From a virus: a stretch of DNA of 34,654 bases. The notes beneath the pieces were generated by a model. The model did no database searches. It saw only the letters and a program-made list of their open reading frames with translations, and was not told the DNA's origin. The translations under genes were made by a program, and so were the position numbers. Each line of letters begins with the position of its first letter. The stretch's first letter is position 1. Of the stretch, positions 17,050-24,941 are shown one piece after another. Location: IMG/VR virus record IMGVR_UViG_3300036715_003756, positions 1 to 34,654 of that record; one strand, 5' to 3'.

Positions 17050-17638
17050 AAAGGGTGTGCTGCTGAACTCAAGCGCTCAAGCGTTTGATCGAGGTTTTTG
17101 GAGTCGCCCCGGCTACCAATGGCGATCAGGGACAGGAGTTGGGCATCACGCGCGCTGTCCAAGCGAGCGCTGGCAGCAGCAAACCCTTTCAACTGCGCCA
17201 GCGTGTAGTCCAGGATGTCAGGTAGCCGGTGGCCGTGCCCGATCAGGCGCTGGGTGAGGTCGAACCAGTGCTGGCTGCCTGAATGCCCTGGCCCAGGTTG
17301 AACAGGCCGTCGAGCTTGGGCATCACCGTTCGGGTAAAAAAATCAGCGTTGACCTCCATTACCTTGGCTGCCAGCAGCAAGGCTTCGTCCGCAGCCAAAT
17401 CGTCCACCCACTCGCGCGGTTTTCTGACTGCGATGGCGATGGCGGTCAACAAATCGTCGCCGCGTTCGCCAAACAGCGCCAGCCAGTTGATTTGTGGGGC
17501 GCTCAATTGCGCCATCAATGGGGAGATCACCCGCAGGAATGCAGGCAGTTGGCCCACTTTGAGGGGAGAAATCGCAATGGTTTCGCCTGCGACTTGCACC
17601 AAGGTGTCATGGGGAATGAGTTTTTCAAGATCAGTCAT
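17046..17638 (-). CDS. Tail assembly chaperone, frameshifted long form (gpGT-like, -1 frameshift)
   Basis: A -1 slip on the T-run at 17342-17336 fuses the first 101 residues of the short chaperone to 96 residues of a second frame, ending at the TGA 17048-17046 (197 residues in total). The second frame is open from the slip to its stop and has no ATG start of its own. Its content (FDLTQRLIGHGHRLPDILDY, TLAQLKGFAAASARLDSARD) is the pattern expected of the T part in phages of this type. Lambda makes gpG and gpGT by the same device, the longer form being a minor product that contacts the tail tube. Expression by frameshift is inferred from sequence. A sequencing error or a decayed gene are less likely, because the slip site is correctly phased and the stop overlaps the next start. 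Confidence 0.82.
17243..17638 (-). CDS. Tail assembly chaperone, short form (gpG-like)
   Basis: This 131-residue protein lies between the tail tube and tape-measure genes, the position of lambda gene G. It begins MTDLEKLIPHDTLVQVAGET, then IAISPLKVGQLPAFLRVISP, the beta-start/helix pattern of siphophage tail assembly chaperones. It should bind the tape measure and recruit tube subunits in the cytoplasm without entering the virion. The zero-frame tail after codon 101 (TRTVMPKLDGLFNLGQGIQA) is the short version. A run of seven T at codons 99-101 allows a -1 shift into a second open frame (see the fusion entry). Confidence 0.85.
   Translation of the reverse strand: MTDLEKLIPHDTLVQVAGETIAISPLKVGQLPAFLRVISPLMAQLSAPQINWLALFGERGDDLLTAIAIAVRKPREWVDDLAADEALLLAAKVMEVNADFFTRTVMPKLDGLFNLGQGIQAASTGSTSPSA
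17336..17342 (-). promoter_or_regulatory. Slippery heptamer T_TTT_TTT for -1 ribosomal frameshifting
   Basis: On the minus strand the codons read GAT TTT TTT ACC, giving the X_XXY_YYZ arrangement T_TTT_TTT with the correct zero-frame phasing (codons 99-101). Both Phe tRNAs can re-pair with UUU after slipping back one base, and the next codon then becomes TAC in the open second frame. I did not find an obvious strong hairpin directly downstream by eye. Confidence 0.75.
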
Positions 17639-17648
17639 AGCTCACCCC

Positions 17649-18422
17649 TTAGATTTGGACAATACGGCCGAACTGACCCAGCGTTGCATCGAAAGGCTTG
17701 CTGGAATCAGCCAACAGGGACCCCTCCATCTCAAACTTGTTGTATTCGTTGGAGATGAACGAAATTTCCTTCAGTGGATCGAACGCCACCCGGTACAGCT
17801 CAACCAACACGCGGGCGTTGCCGTCGGCGGTGTTGATACCCTCGAGTCGAAGGAAACGCTCCGGCAGGGGTTGCGTGAAGATGCCGATCTCGGTGGTGAC
17901 ACCAAAGGCGTAGCCGGCCTTCAGTGGTGCGGTGTAGGGCACCGCAGGTGTGCCGCCATCATGGAGTCGCAGCAACTGGATCGCCCCAAAGTCTTTGTCG
18001 ACGGTGTAGTCCACCCCTTCGACCAGTGTGGCCGGTGTGGCGCTGCTGTCCTCGATCACCAGGCTGGCCACCTTGGGGTGTGCCAGGAAATAGCGCTCGC
18101 CGACCAAGGGTGTCGCGCCAGCGAGGGGCTCGTTGGTCACGGTGCCGGGCGTGCCGACCACATAGTTGCCGTACAGCGCCAGCGCCAGGTTCTCTTTGGT
18201 GAACTCTTCAATGGTCAGATTAACCGTGGCAGACTTTTGCTTGACCATGCGGTGATCGAGCGTGCGCTGGCCAGTCTGGCTTTCATAGTGCTCCAGCACG
18301 TCGGTTTTGAGCGAGAGTTTCAACTCAGCCACGTTGCCGGGTGAGCGCACCTCAATGGGGTTGCCTTCGGTATCACGCTTGCCGAGGTAAACACGGCCTT
18401 GGAACGATGCATAGGTACTCAT
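17649..18422 (-). CDS. Major tail tube protein
   Basis: This 257-residue protein (lambda gpV has 246) has a beta-rich make-up with YASFQGRVYLGKRDTEGNPI at the start, then VAELKLSLKTDVLEHYESQT, VNLTIEEFTKENLALALYGN, DYTVDKDFGAIQLLRL and RVLVELYRVAFDPLKEISFI. The pattern of LE.YESQTG...TLD followed by a strand-rich fold is that of phage tail tube proteins that stack as hexamers. The position between tail terminator and tail chaperone fits. It is separated by 10 bases from the chaperone gene. Confidence 0.85.
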   Translation of the reverse strand: MSTYASFQGRVYLGKRDTEGNPIEVRSPGNVAELKLSLKTDVLEHYESQTGQRTLDHRMVKQKSATVNLTIEEFTKENLALALYGNYVVGTPGTVTNEPLAGATPLVGERYFLAHPKVASLVIEDSSATPATLVEGVDYTVDKDFGAIQLLRLHDGGTPAVPYTAPLKAGYAFGVTTEIGIFTQPLPERFLRLEGINTADGNARVLVELYRVAFDPLKEISFISNEYNKFEMEGSLLADSSKPFDATLGQFGRIVQI

Positions 18423-18469
18423 GGTTTGGGATCCTTCAAAGTTGAAAAGTTAAAAAATGGAAAAGGGTT

Positions 18470-18913
18470 TCAGGCTTGAATGGAGATGTCCGCAATCAGT
18501 GTGCGAAAGGTGATCTGGTAGCGAGCAGATGTACTGGCAGCAACCCCGTCCGCGTCATCCACTTCCCATTCGGACTCGACTTCCCGCACACCCAGGGCCA
18601 AGCCACCCAGGTTCGTGTCAACCATCAGGGCTGCGTGCGCAGCGCACAACATCGCATCAGCCTGGGTTTCGGCAATGTCTGGCGGCACAGCACGCGCCAC
18701 TGCGGTGATGCGCACCGTCAACTCGCGGGTGACACGGTCGTTGGCGCGCTCTGCCAGTGACTCACTCTCGGGGAACACCACCAGAGCCGGGCACTGCTCC
18801 CGCGTGATGGCAACACTGGGTGTGCGCCAGACGGTAGCTGACTGATCGGTGGCCACTGGGGTCAGTAGCGCGACGATTGTTTGCAGGATTCGTTCTCGAA
18901 TGGACTGGGTCAT
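18470..18913 (-). CDS. Tail terminator / minor tail protein (gpU-like)
   Basis: This 147-residue protein begins SIRERILQTIVALLTPVATD and contains CPALVVFPESES, then a strand RELTVRITAVARAV and an Ala-rich helix. This helix-strand layout with length near lambda gpU (131) is typical of proteins that cap the growing tail and join it to the head. It lies directly upstream of the tail tube gene. A + strand gene (18977-19630) separates it from the rest of the head module, so either the upstream late transcript reads through that gene antisense or this gene has its own promoter. Confidence 0.7.
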   Translation of the reverse strand: MTQSIRERILQTIVALLTPVATDQSATVWRTPSVAITREQCPALVVFPESESLAERANDRVTRELTVRITAVARAVPPDIAETQADAMLCAAHAALMVDTNLGGLALGVREVESEWEVDDADGVAASTSARYQITFRTLIADISIQA

Positions 18914-18976
18914 AGGATGCGGGATGGTTATGGGTCATTCATAAAATGGACGATTCAGACAAATGAGGTTTCCGTC

Positions 18977-19630
18977 ATGGCGACATCCAAGCCCGTCAAA
19001 GGCACCAGTAACGACAGCAAAGCCTTCAAGTCCCAGTCACACCCAAGTGTCTTCGTCCTCAAGGTGGAATTGGTGGACTCGGAGCCCCTGATCTGGCGAC
19101 GCATTTACATCGATGGCCGCGCCCGCCTAAAGGCGTTCCACCATGTTCTGCAAGCGGCCATGGGTTGGACTGACTCGCACCTGCATGAATTCACGATTCG
19201 CGAAAAGCGCTACGCACCGCCCGACGAAGAAGACCAGTTCCTTGAAATCAAAACCTTTGATGAGTCCAAATTCCGACTCAATCAACTGCTAGAAACAGGT
19301 GAGGTTTTTGAATACCTGTACGACTTTGGCGACAGTTGGCAGCACCGGATCACAGTGGAGTCCATTCGGGGTTTGGACAAAGACGACAGCAACGCTGGCC
19401 GGGTATGGGTTGAGTCGGGTCAGAGAGCCTGCCCACCCGAAGACGCTGGTGGCATTTGGGGCTATCAGGAATCTCTGGCAATCCTTGAGGACAACCCTTA
19501 CAGCGAAGCAGCCAAAGAAATGCGCGAATGGGCTGGTCTGGACTTCGATCCCGAGCGCTTTGACCGCAAGGCAGCCAACGCCGCACTGGATCGCATGCTT
19601 TGGAACGGCTGGATCAAGATTGGCCTCTGA
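18977..19630 (+). CDS. Plasmid pRiA4b ORF-3-like protein (PF07929 family)
   Basis: This 217-residue protein is on the strand opposite to all surrounding late genes. Family motifs are visible in order: KVELVDSEPLIWRRIYIDG (29-47), LKAFHHVLQAAMGWTDSHLHEF (51-72), YDFGDSWQHRI (115-125) and ACPPEDAGGIWGY (151-163). Together they define the pRiA4b ORF-3 family, whose biochemical function is not established. I choose ATG 18977 because a TGAGG motif (18963-18967) lies about 10 bases upstream; an upstream extension would add residues encoded antisense to the tail terminator gene. It behaves like a moron gene, carried by the phage under its own control rather than used for the virion. Confidence 0.88.
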   Translation: MATSKPVKGTSNDSKAFKSQSHPSVFVLKVELVDSEPLIWRRIYIDGRARLKAFHHVLQAAMGWTDSHLHEFTIREKRYAPPDEEDQFLEIKTFDESKFRLNQLLETGEVFEYLYDFGDSWQHRITVESIRGLDKDDSNAGRVWVESGQRACPPEDAGGIWGYQESLAILEDNPYSEAAKEMREWAGLDFDPERFDRKAANAALDRMLWNGWIKIGL

Positions 19631-19646
19631 CTGCGCGGTTCGTTGA

Positions 19647-19952
19647 TCACACCCGCATCAGTTTGGCACGCACTTCAGACCCGTCGCCCACGGCCATGAC
19701 TTCTCGCACCTGATACGCGACACCTTCGATTTGCACCACCTCGCGGGATTTGAGCCCGTTAAGGCAGGAGTTCGGGTAGGTCATCTCATAGTCGGTGCTG
19801 AGCCCCAAGCCTGAGAGTACGTCCTTGTCAGGCGCGACAAACCCCACCGAGTGGGACTGGACAGCACCGCCATCGCCGGGTTGCCAGACGCAGGTCTTGA
19901 GAAACCCGACGTTGGCAGCGGCGCGGTAGAGCTTTTCTACCAAGGTGGTCAT
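19647..19952 (-). CDS. Head-tail connector / joining protein (gpFII-like)
   Basis: This 101-residue protein has the beta-rich pattern of head-tail joining proteins: FLKTCVWQPGDGGAVQSHSV, GFVAPDKDVLSGLGLSTDYE, then SREVVQIEGVAYQVREVMAV. The SIDGV-like element here (QIEGVAYQVREV) is typical of this class. The length and the position directly after the major capsid gene fit lambda gpFII (117 residues). It should attach the tail to the filled head. It ends 16 bases from the convergent + strand pRiA4b ORF-3-like gene. Confidence 0.75.
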   Translation of the reverse strand: MTTLVEKLYRAAANVGFLKTCVWQPGDGGAVQSHSVGFVAPDKDVLSGLGLSTDYEMTYPNSCLNGLKSREVVQIEGVAYQVREVMAVGDGSEVRAKLMRV

Positions 19953-19965
19953 GCGATTTTCCCGA

Positions 19966-20988
19966 TCACGCCGCAGTCAAGCGCACCAGTAGGGCTGGCC
20001 GCTGGCACAGGGGCAGCGGGTTGCTCTGGGTGTGCAAGTCGGTGCCACGCTCAAAATGGCGCGGTGCCTGCTTGGCATAGATCGGCTGGCCCAGCGTATT
20101 GACCGTCTCGTTGAAATCAGCCGGTGCAAAGTAGGTGGCAAAGGTGTCAATCGTGCCCAGCGGGAACGCATGCGCTTCGCCCGCTTCGATGTACGGTTTG
20201 TTCACCCAACCACCGGAGCCATCGGGAACACTGGCTTCACCGGCGTATTCCTCAAAGGTGACTCCTGCAAACGGGAAGCCTGAGCGCATATCGGAGCGCA
20301 GAATCTGGCTCTCGTTGAACAGCCGGTACGCATCGACCACGCTTGGGTGGGTCACCAGTTTGGTGAAGAACTCGGGCGAGACCAAACACTGCACGCTGCT
20401 CATGCGCTCACCCATCAGGCTTTTACCGAGGTAACGCTTGAGATCAAGACACTTTTCCAGCACGTTGGTGGTGTCGACGTTGAGTTTGAAGCTGATGGTT
20501 TTGGGCGTGATCTTGAATTCGTCATACAGATTCACCAAAACCCGGCCATCGGCGTCGAGCACGATGCCTTTCAGCGCGCCCATGCGCAAATACTCCAAAG
20601 TGGCCGCGTGCTTGGTGCGCATGTTGTCCAGGTGCTCGGCCAGCACCGCCGCAATCGAGGCAAATTCGTTCTCGGTACCAAACGAGCGCAGACCAGAGAC
20701 TTCTTCGGGCAGCACCACGTCATCATGCGGGATGTGCGGAATCACAAAGCTGCGCAGCGTGCGCTTGCCACGAATGCCGACCGTACCGGGCGAGCCCACA
20801 GGCAGACTGGGCAGCAAATTGAGCACACCAGCTTTTTCTTCGAGCACGATGGTGCGGGTGCGCACCGGTTTGGCTGCAAACAGACCCAACTGGTCGAGTC
20901 GGTCATAGCGGTTGGGCAGCAGGTTGATCGCGGCCGTCAGCGATGCCATAGAAAAAGCAGGATTGAGAAACGGGTTGTTGATGGCCAT
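19966..20988 (-). CDS. Major capsid protein (lambda gpE family)
   Basis: This 340-residue protein is almost identical in length to lambda gpE (341). Diagnostic stretches are RTRTIVLEEKAGVLNLLPSL, KRTLRSFVIPHIPHDDVVLP, the E-loop/spine-region helix EFASIAAVLAEHLDNMRTKH followed by ATLEYLRMGALKG, and LYDEFKI. The C-terminal part contains FNETVNTLGQPIYAKQ. This is the HK97-fold major capsid E family, which forms the icosahedral shell and is decorated by the gpD-type protein encoded upstream. It is preceded by a 62-base gap after the decoration gene. No defect is seen. Confidence 0.96.
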   Translation of the reverse strand: MAINNPFLNPAFSMASLTAAINLLPNRYDRLDQLGLFAAKPVRTRTIVLEEKAGVLNLLPSLPVGSPGTVGIRGKRTLRSFVIPHIPHDDVVLPEEVSGLRSFGTENEFASIAAVLAEHLDNMRTKHAATLEYLRMGALKGIVLDADGRVLVNLYDEFKITPKTISFKLNVDTTNVLEKCLDLKRYLGKSLMGERMSSVQCLVSPEFFTKLVTHPSVVDAYRLFNESQILRSDMRSGFPFAGVTFEEYAGEASVPDGSGGWVNKPYIEAGEAHAFPLGTIDTFATYFAPADFNETVNTLGQPIYAKQAPRHFERGTDLHTQSNPLPLCQRPALLVRLTAA

Positions 20989-21050
20989 GATGGCTTTCCT
21001 TCAAAAAGTGGGATGAGTGGGGCGAATTGGCTTGCAGGTCGAAGGGGATA

Positions 21051-21428
21051 TCAGGCGCTTTGGCGAACCAGAATGCCCAGTGCCTTGAGCTGGGCCACTG
21101 CTGCATCGCGCTCTGCCACGGTGATGGCCGCAGGCCAGGTAAGTGCGTGTTGGGCCACCGTGCCGTGACGCGCCAGCATCAAGGCATCGTCCCGGTCGAC
21201 CAGATAGGCATCGCAGTCTTGCAGCAACACGCCACAGGCGAGTTGGCTGCCATCGGTGGCACTTGGATCGAGTTGCTTGACCTTGCCGGTGGCGGTCACA
21301 AGCCCAAGGACAGTGCCCAGTACCAGGGTCTGTCCAGCAGTCAGGATGGCGCGGTCGCGCGAGTAAAAGCCTTCGTCTTCGTATTTGAGTAAGTCGCCCA
21401 GATTGAGGGTTTGTTTGATTTCAGCCAT
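21051..21428 (-). CDS. Head decoration protein (lambda gpD family)
   Basis: This 125-residue protein (lambda gpD has 110) sits between the protease/scaffold gene and the major capsid gene, exactly as in lambda. The segment RDRAILTAGQTLVLGTVLGL, then VTATGK, then ACGVLLQDCDAYLVDRDDALMLAR, is the typical gpD-like beta-tulip pattern. It should bind as trimers on the expanded capsid and stabilise it against packaged DNA pressure. A good ribosome-binding site (AGGAGA, just upstream of the ATG on the minus strand) sets the start. Confidence 0.92.
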   Translation of the reverse strand: MAEIKQTLNLGDLLKYEDEGFYSRDRAILTAGQTLVLGTVLGLVTATGKVKQLDPSATDGSQLACGVLLQDCDAYLVDRDDALMLARHGTVAQHALTWPAAITVAERDAAVAQLKALGILVRQSA

Positions 21429-21463
21429 GGAGTTCTCCTATTAGTGAGGGGGTCAGGTGGGAT

Positions 21464-21829
21464 TTAGCGAGCACCGATTCGGGCTTTGACGGCGGCAATC
21501 AGCGGGTTGTCAGGCGAAGCAGGGTTAGTTGTCGCCATTTCCTGGCGATGTGCAGCATTCGGGTCGATGCGGCTGACGATTTCCGTGGATTGCTGCGCCA
21601 TGGCCGTGAGCAACTGGCTGCGAACCTGACTTGGTGCCACTTTGGCCTCCAAAAAGCCAGCGATCAGGTCGGTGCGTCCAGCCAGCGTGCAGCTTTGCGC
21701 GACTTCAATCGCATCAGAAACCGCAAACGCAGAGTCAGCGGGCGAAGTGGTGGCCGACGTGGCGGCAGATGTGGTGGTATTGATACCAGTTTGGGCGAGC
21801 ACAGGAGTGGGTTGGACGGATTGCGTCAT
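21464..21829 (-). CDS. Nested scaffold protein (lambda Nu3-like) inside the protease gene
   Basis: An in-frame internal ATG at 21829-21827 is preceded on the minus strand by an AAGGAAA ribosome-binding site at good spacing, and would give a 121-residue protein identical to the C-terminus of the protease. It starts MTQSVQPTPVLAQTG, then is Ala/Thr/Ser-rich, and ends with a helical part (GRTDLIAGFLEAKVAPSQVR) and IAAVKARIG. Lambda encodes Nu3 in exactly this way inside gene C. Expression is inferred from the RBS and from the known arrangement. Confidence 0.75.
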   Translation of the reverse strand: MTQSVQPTPVLAQTGINTTTSAATSATTSPADSAFAVSDAIEVAQSCTLAGRTDLIAGFLEAKVAPSQVRSQLLTAMAQQSTEIVSRIDPNAAHRQEMATTNPASPDNPLIAAVKARIGAR

Positions 21830-22744
21830 GGGAATTTCCTTTACAGGTGAGGTTTCAGGGAGAGTTGGACTGACAAGCAGTCGGGAGAGCGAGGGAACCG
21901 GTGGGGTCAGCATGGAATTGATCTGCAGAATTGCGTCATCGAGCGTGCCCACGTCATCAGCCAGACCAGAAGCAACCGCGTCTGTGCCGAAGTACAGGGC
22001 CGCTTGGGTGTTTTTGACGGTGTTCACGCCCATGCCCCGGTGTTTGGCCACCGTCGTGGCGAACAGGTCATAGATGCGGTTGACCTCGCCCTGCAAGAAG
22101 CTGTGTGCTTCACCCGAAATGGGTGCGTGCGGGTTGAGATCGTTTTTGCGGTCACCGGCAAACACGGCGGTGTAGGCAATACCGTCTTGCTGGTCTTTGA
22201 CAGACTGGTCAACATGCATGGCAATCACGCCAATCGAGCCCACGCCACCGGTGCGCGAGACGATCAGGCGGCTGGCAGCACTGCCCAGCGCATAGGCAGC
22301 GGAGAACGCCATGTCGTTGGCAACCGCCCAGACCGGTTTGATGGCCGTGGCTGCGCGAATGCGGTCAGCCAGATCGAACACGCCAGAGGATTCGCCACCC
22401 GGTGAATCGATGTCGAGCAGGATGGCAGCGACATTCGGGTCGGCCAGCGCTGTATCCAGTGCCATGGCAATACCGGCGTAACTGGTCAAACCGGACTGGG
22501 CTTCAAGCCCCTGGGTGCGCCGCACCAGCGTGCCATAAATCGGGATCACAGCAATACCTGACTGACCAGCGCTGGTATCTGCCAGGGCAGCGTTTCGATC
22601 AGGCTGGACAAAGCCGGTCGGTGTCGACAAGTCGGGCAGTCCGACGCGCGAGCCGAGCACCGACAGGATGACATCGAGTTTTGGGCGATGGATGAGCAGC
22701 GGCGCACCAAACAGGCGTGCCGCCAAATGCGGTAACAGGTTCAT
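21464..22744 (-). CDS. Phage head maturation protease, S49 family (lambda gpC-like)
   Basis: This 426-residue protein is close to lambda gpC (439). The S49/SppA fold is clear: IAVIPIYGTLVRR (64-76), ILLDIDSPGGESSGV (108-122), the nucleophile Ser148 in AFSAAYALGSAASR, GGVGSIGVIAMHVDQ (166-180) and the general base Lys200 in AGDRKNDLNP. A C-terminal scaffold domain of about 120 residues follows (from residue 306) and can be made separately from an internal start. The protease degrades the scaffold during capsid maturation. The start is ATG 22744, ten bases after the portal gene. Confidence 0.94.
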   Translation of the reverse strand: MNLLPHLAARLFGAPLLIHRPKLDVILSVLGSRVGLPDLSTPTGFVQPDRNAALADTSAGQSGIAVIPIYGTLVRRTQGLEAQSGLTSYAGIAMALDTALADPNVAAILLDIDSPGGESSGVFDLADRIRAATAIKPVWAVANDMAFSAAYALGSAASRLIVSRTGGVGSIGVIAMHVDQSVKDQQDGIAYTAVFAGDRKNDLNPHAPISGEAHSFLQGEVNRIYDLFATTVAKHRGMGVNTVKNTQAALYFGTDAVASGLADDVGTLDDAILQINSMLTPPVPSLSRLLVSPTLPETSPVKEIPMTQSVQPTPVLAQTGINTTTSAATSATTSPADSAFAVSDAIEVAQSCTLAGRTDLIAGFLEAKVAPSQVRSQLLTAMAQQSTEIVSRIDPNAAHRQEMATTNPASPDNPLIAAVKARIGAR

Positions 22745-22753
22745 GAGAATCCT

Positions 22754-24286
22754 TTAAGCGTCAGCCGTGACCGGATCGCTGGTTGCGTTGTCAGCGGCTT
22801 GGGCCGCATGCTTGTTGGGCTCCGCACTGCCACCGTCTTTGGAGGTGCGTCTGGGGTCGGAGTCAAAAATCAGACCCAGGTCATCGGCGCGCTGGTTGTC
22901 AGCAGCGATTTCCCGATCAACGTCTTCTGCGTCATAGCCAAAAGCCGAAATCGCCTCAGACCGACTCATCAGCCCGGAGCGAATCGCAAGCAGCATGGCC
23001 TTGAACTCTTTCTCGGGGTCAACCCACTGCCAGCCCTGTGGAATCCACTTGGCTGCGAGGTATTGCCGCCGTTTTGCATTGCCGCCCCGGGCAAAGCCTG
23101 GAGCCTGCAATGCGCCGCTGAGCACGGCCTGCTTCATCCATGCAGCCCACACCGGGCGACACATCTGATGCACCAGCACGCCGTGCTGCACCATCTCGCA
23201 ACGTCGCCTGAATTCCAGCATTCCGGCGCGAATGCTGGAATAGTTCACGCCAGAGAGGTCGCCAGTCAGTTGCTCGTAGGTGATACCAATGGCCGCTGCC
23301 ACTGCCCGAAACTGGGCGCGCAGGAATTCGCCATAGGAGCCGCCCACATCGGCCGGGTCAGAGAATTTGATGTCTTCTCCGGGCTCCAGAATTTGCATGG
23401 TGCCGGGCTCCAAACCAGCCAGCGATACACCGTTGCCATCGGGCAGACCTTCGCCCAGCAGGTTGTCCTCCACGCTTTGGCGGGTGACAAACCCCGCGAA
23501 CATGGCAGCGGTCTTCTTGCGCACCAGTTCTGCGTCGTCGTACTGATCGAGTTCATTGAGTTTGACCAGTGCGCGTGAAAGCCACGGCTCACCGCGAATC
23601 TGCCCCGGGCGGAGCACCTTATATAGGTGGATGATTTCAGCCGCTTCAATGCGCACTGTCTCCAGACCACCTTGGCCGGACATGGGTGCCAGCCTGCCAT
23701 CCTCGGGGTGGGAACGGTACAAGTGGTACGCGACGCGCCTGCCAACGCCATCGAATTCGATGCCCGAACGAACCACATTGCCAGAATCGAGATCGATGTT
23801 GAGATTCAGCGGCAGGTGCTCTGGCTCAATCAGCTGGAGTTGCAGCGGCACACTCAGCCCATCTTCGGGTCGGCGCGGCCGCAGCCGGATCAGGCATTCA
23901 CCGCCCTCCAGCATGGCTCGACAGGCCAAGGCTTGCAAACCATAGAAGTCAGTTTGGCCTGCCGCATCGGCTTCCTCCACCCAGTCACGCCACAGCGTCT
24001 GCACTGCCGCCTTGAATGCGTCGTCACCGGCCAGACTTTGCGGCTTGATGCCGGTGCCGACCGCATTGGCCACAAAGGCTTCGATGCCGGACTGCGCCCA
24101 GGCGTTGCGACGCACCAGATCGCGGCTTTTGGTGCGCAGTTCGGAATTTGTGGCAAGCAGCGCCGACACAGCACCAGGGTTGCCGGGCATCCAGGCTTGT
24201 GCGCGTCTGCCACGGCCAGCGGCTTCATGGACGGGTCCCTGACCAATCTGGCCAAACAGGCTGCCAATTTTTGTGTACCAAGCCAT
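22754..24286 (-). CDS. Portal protein (lambda gpB family)
   Basis: I start this gene at ATG 24286-24284 (510 residues, MAWYTKIGSLFGQIGQ...), because it overlaps the stop of the gpW-like gene (TGATG). A longer start at 24337 would run through that gene. The protein matches lambda-type portals: RTKSRDLVRRNAWAQSGIEA, VANAVGTGIKPQS, CRAMLEGGECLIRLRPR, HLYKVLRPGQIRGEPWLSRA, the clip-like QYDDAELVRKKTAAMFAGFV, and ITYEQLTGDLSGVNYSSIRA. It should form the dodecameric ring at one capsid vertex through which DNA is packaged. An Asp-, Ala-rich tail closes the protein. A ten-base gap separates it from the protease gene. Confidence 0.95.
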   Translation of the reverse strand: MAWYTKIGSLFGQIGQGPVHEAAGRGRRAQAWMPGNPGAVSALLATNSELRTKSRDLVRRNAWAQSGIEAFVANAVGTGIKPQSLAGDDAFKAAVQTLWRDWVEEADAAGQTDFYGLQALACRAMLEGGECLIRLRPRRPEDGLSVPLQLQLIEPEHLPLNLNIDLDSGNVVRSGIEFDGVGRRVAYHLYRSHPEDGRLAPMSGQGGLETVRIEAAEIIHLYKVLRPGQIRGEPWLSRALVKLNELDQYDDAELVRKKTAAMFAGFVTRQSVEDNLLGEGLPDGNGVSLAGLEPGTMQILEPGEDIKFSDPADVGGSYGEFLRAQFRAVAAAIGITYEQLTGDLSGVNYSSIRAGMLEFRRRCEMVQHGVLVHQMCRPVWAAWMKQAVLSGALQAPGFARGGNAKRRQYLAAKWIPQGWQWVDPEKEFKAMLLAIRSGLMSRSEAISAFGYDAEDVDREIAADNQRADDLGLIFDSDPRRTSKDGGSAEPNKHAAQAADNATSDPVTADA

Positions 24287-24507
24287 CAGAAGCCTTTGGT
24301 GGTGGTCATGCGAATCTGACGCGGTGCGCCGGGCCACATGCCAGTTGATGCGGCTTGCTCAGACAGACCTCGCTTGACCTCGCGAATAGCGAGCCTGAGT
24401 TCGTCAACCGATCGGTATTCGACCGTCTTATCACCGAAGGAAACACGACGCTCCCCTTGGGTGAGTGCCGTCTGCAAGGCTTCGAGTTGGGTTTGTGAGA
24501 AGGACAT
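24286..24507 (-). CDS. Head-tail joining protein (lambda gpW family)
   Basis: This 73-residue protein (lambda gpW has 68) has the expected helix-beta hairpin-helix plan: QTQLEALQTALTQGERRVSF, then DKTVEYRSVDELRLAIREVK. Its stop (24288-24286) overlaps the portal start by one base, as expected for neighbours W and B. gpW plugs the portal after packaging and provides the tail-binding surface. Here it follows two tail-fibre-like genes rather than the large terminase gene directly. Confidence 0.88.
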   Translation of the reverse strand: MSFSQTQLEALQTALTQGERRVSFGDKTVEYRSVDELRLAIREVKRGLSEQAASTGMWPGAPRQIRMTTTKGF

Positions 24508-24530
24508 GGTGTTTGTTTTCTATTTGGGCA

Positions 24531-24935
24531 TCAGCGCCAGACGGTCAGGTTCATCTCGGTGGTGTCGGCGAGAGTCCCGTTTGAGGTGGTGCAGATGACC
24601 TCCACAAACTGGGTGGTCTTGACTTCTGCTGTGGCGCGTGCGCCAGCGTGTTTCATGGCCGATTGGTTGCCCGCATTGCGGGCGAACGCCTGCCAGCAGT
24701 AATTGGCATCTGGCATGGGGCTCAAAAACGCCACCCGGAATTTGCCAGTGGTTGTGCGGGTGACGCTATGAACATTGAACCCAGCCCGAACCACCACCGA
24801 GGCTTTGCTGCCAGTTCCAATCACGCCGAAGCACACCCAGGCTTTTGCAACCCCGGGATGATCTGCGGTGATGCGGGTCTTGAGTTCAAGAGCCAGGCGC
24901 TGCGCCAATTCGGTGATGTGTTGGGCCAGGTTCAT
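24531..24935 (-). CDS. Putative tail-fibre-like or receptor-binding protein
   Basis: This 134-residue protein (MNLAQHITELAQRLALELKT) has an N-terminal helix and then a beta-rich part with FNVHSVTRTTTGKFRVAFLS, PMPDANYCWQAFARN and KTTQFVEVICTTSNGTLADT. A tail-fibre tip-like pattern, (F/Y)NV.SVTR.G.G...F...MPD.NY, is often seen at the C-termini of phage fibre proteins. It lies between the fibre-like stalk gene and gpW, an unusual place for a fibre part. It is separated from its upstream partner by six bases. A receptor-binding role is inference. Confidence 0.6.
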   Translation of the reverse strand: MNLAQHITELAQRLALELKTRITADHPGVAKAWVCFGVIGTGSKASVVVRAGFNVHSVTRTTTGKFRVAFLSPMPDANYCWQAFARNAGNQSAMKHAGARATAEVKTTQFVEVICTTSNGTLADTTEMNLTVWR

Positions 24936-24941
24936 GAACGA

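Noticed and set aside
17283-18344. + strand frame of 353 codons opposite the tail tube and chaperone genes
   Set aside because: It is antisense to clearly identified structural genes and lacks a plausible ribosome-binding site or domain.
20347-21168. Long + strand frame of 273 codons opposite the capsid and decoration genes
   Set aside because: It is a shadow of well-identified minus-strand genes, with His/Arg/Gln-rich content and no family character. The same applies to similar frames at 16423-17004, 22799-23578, 23627-24319 and 31879-32985.
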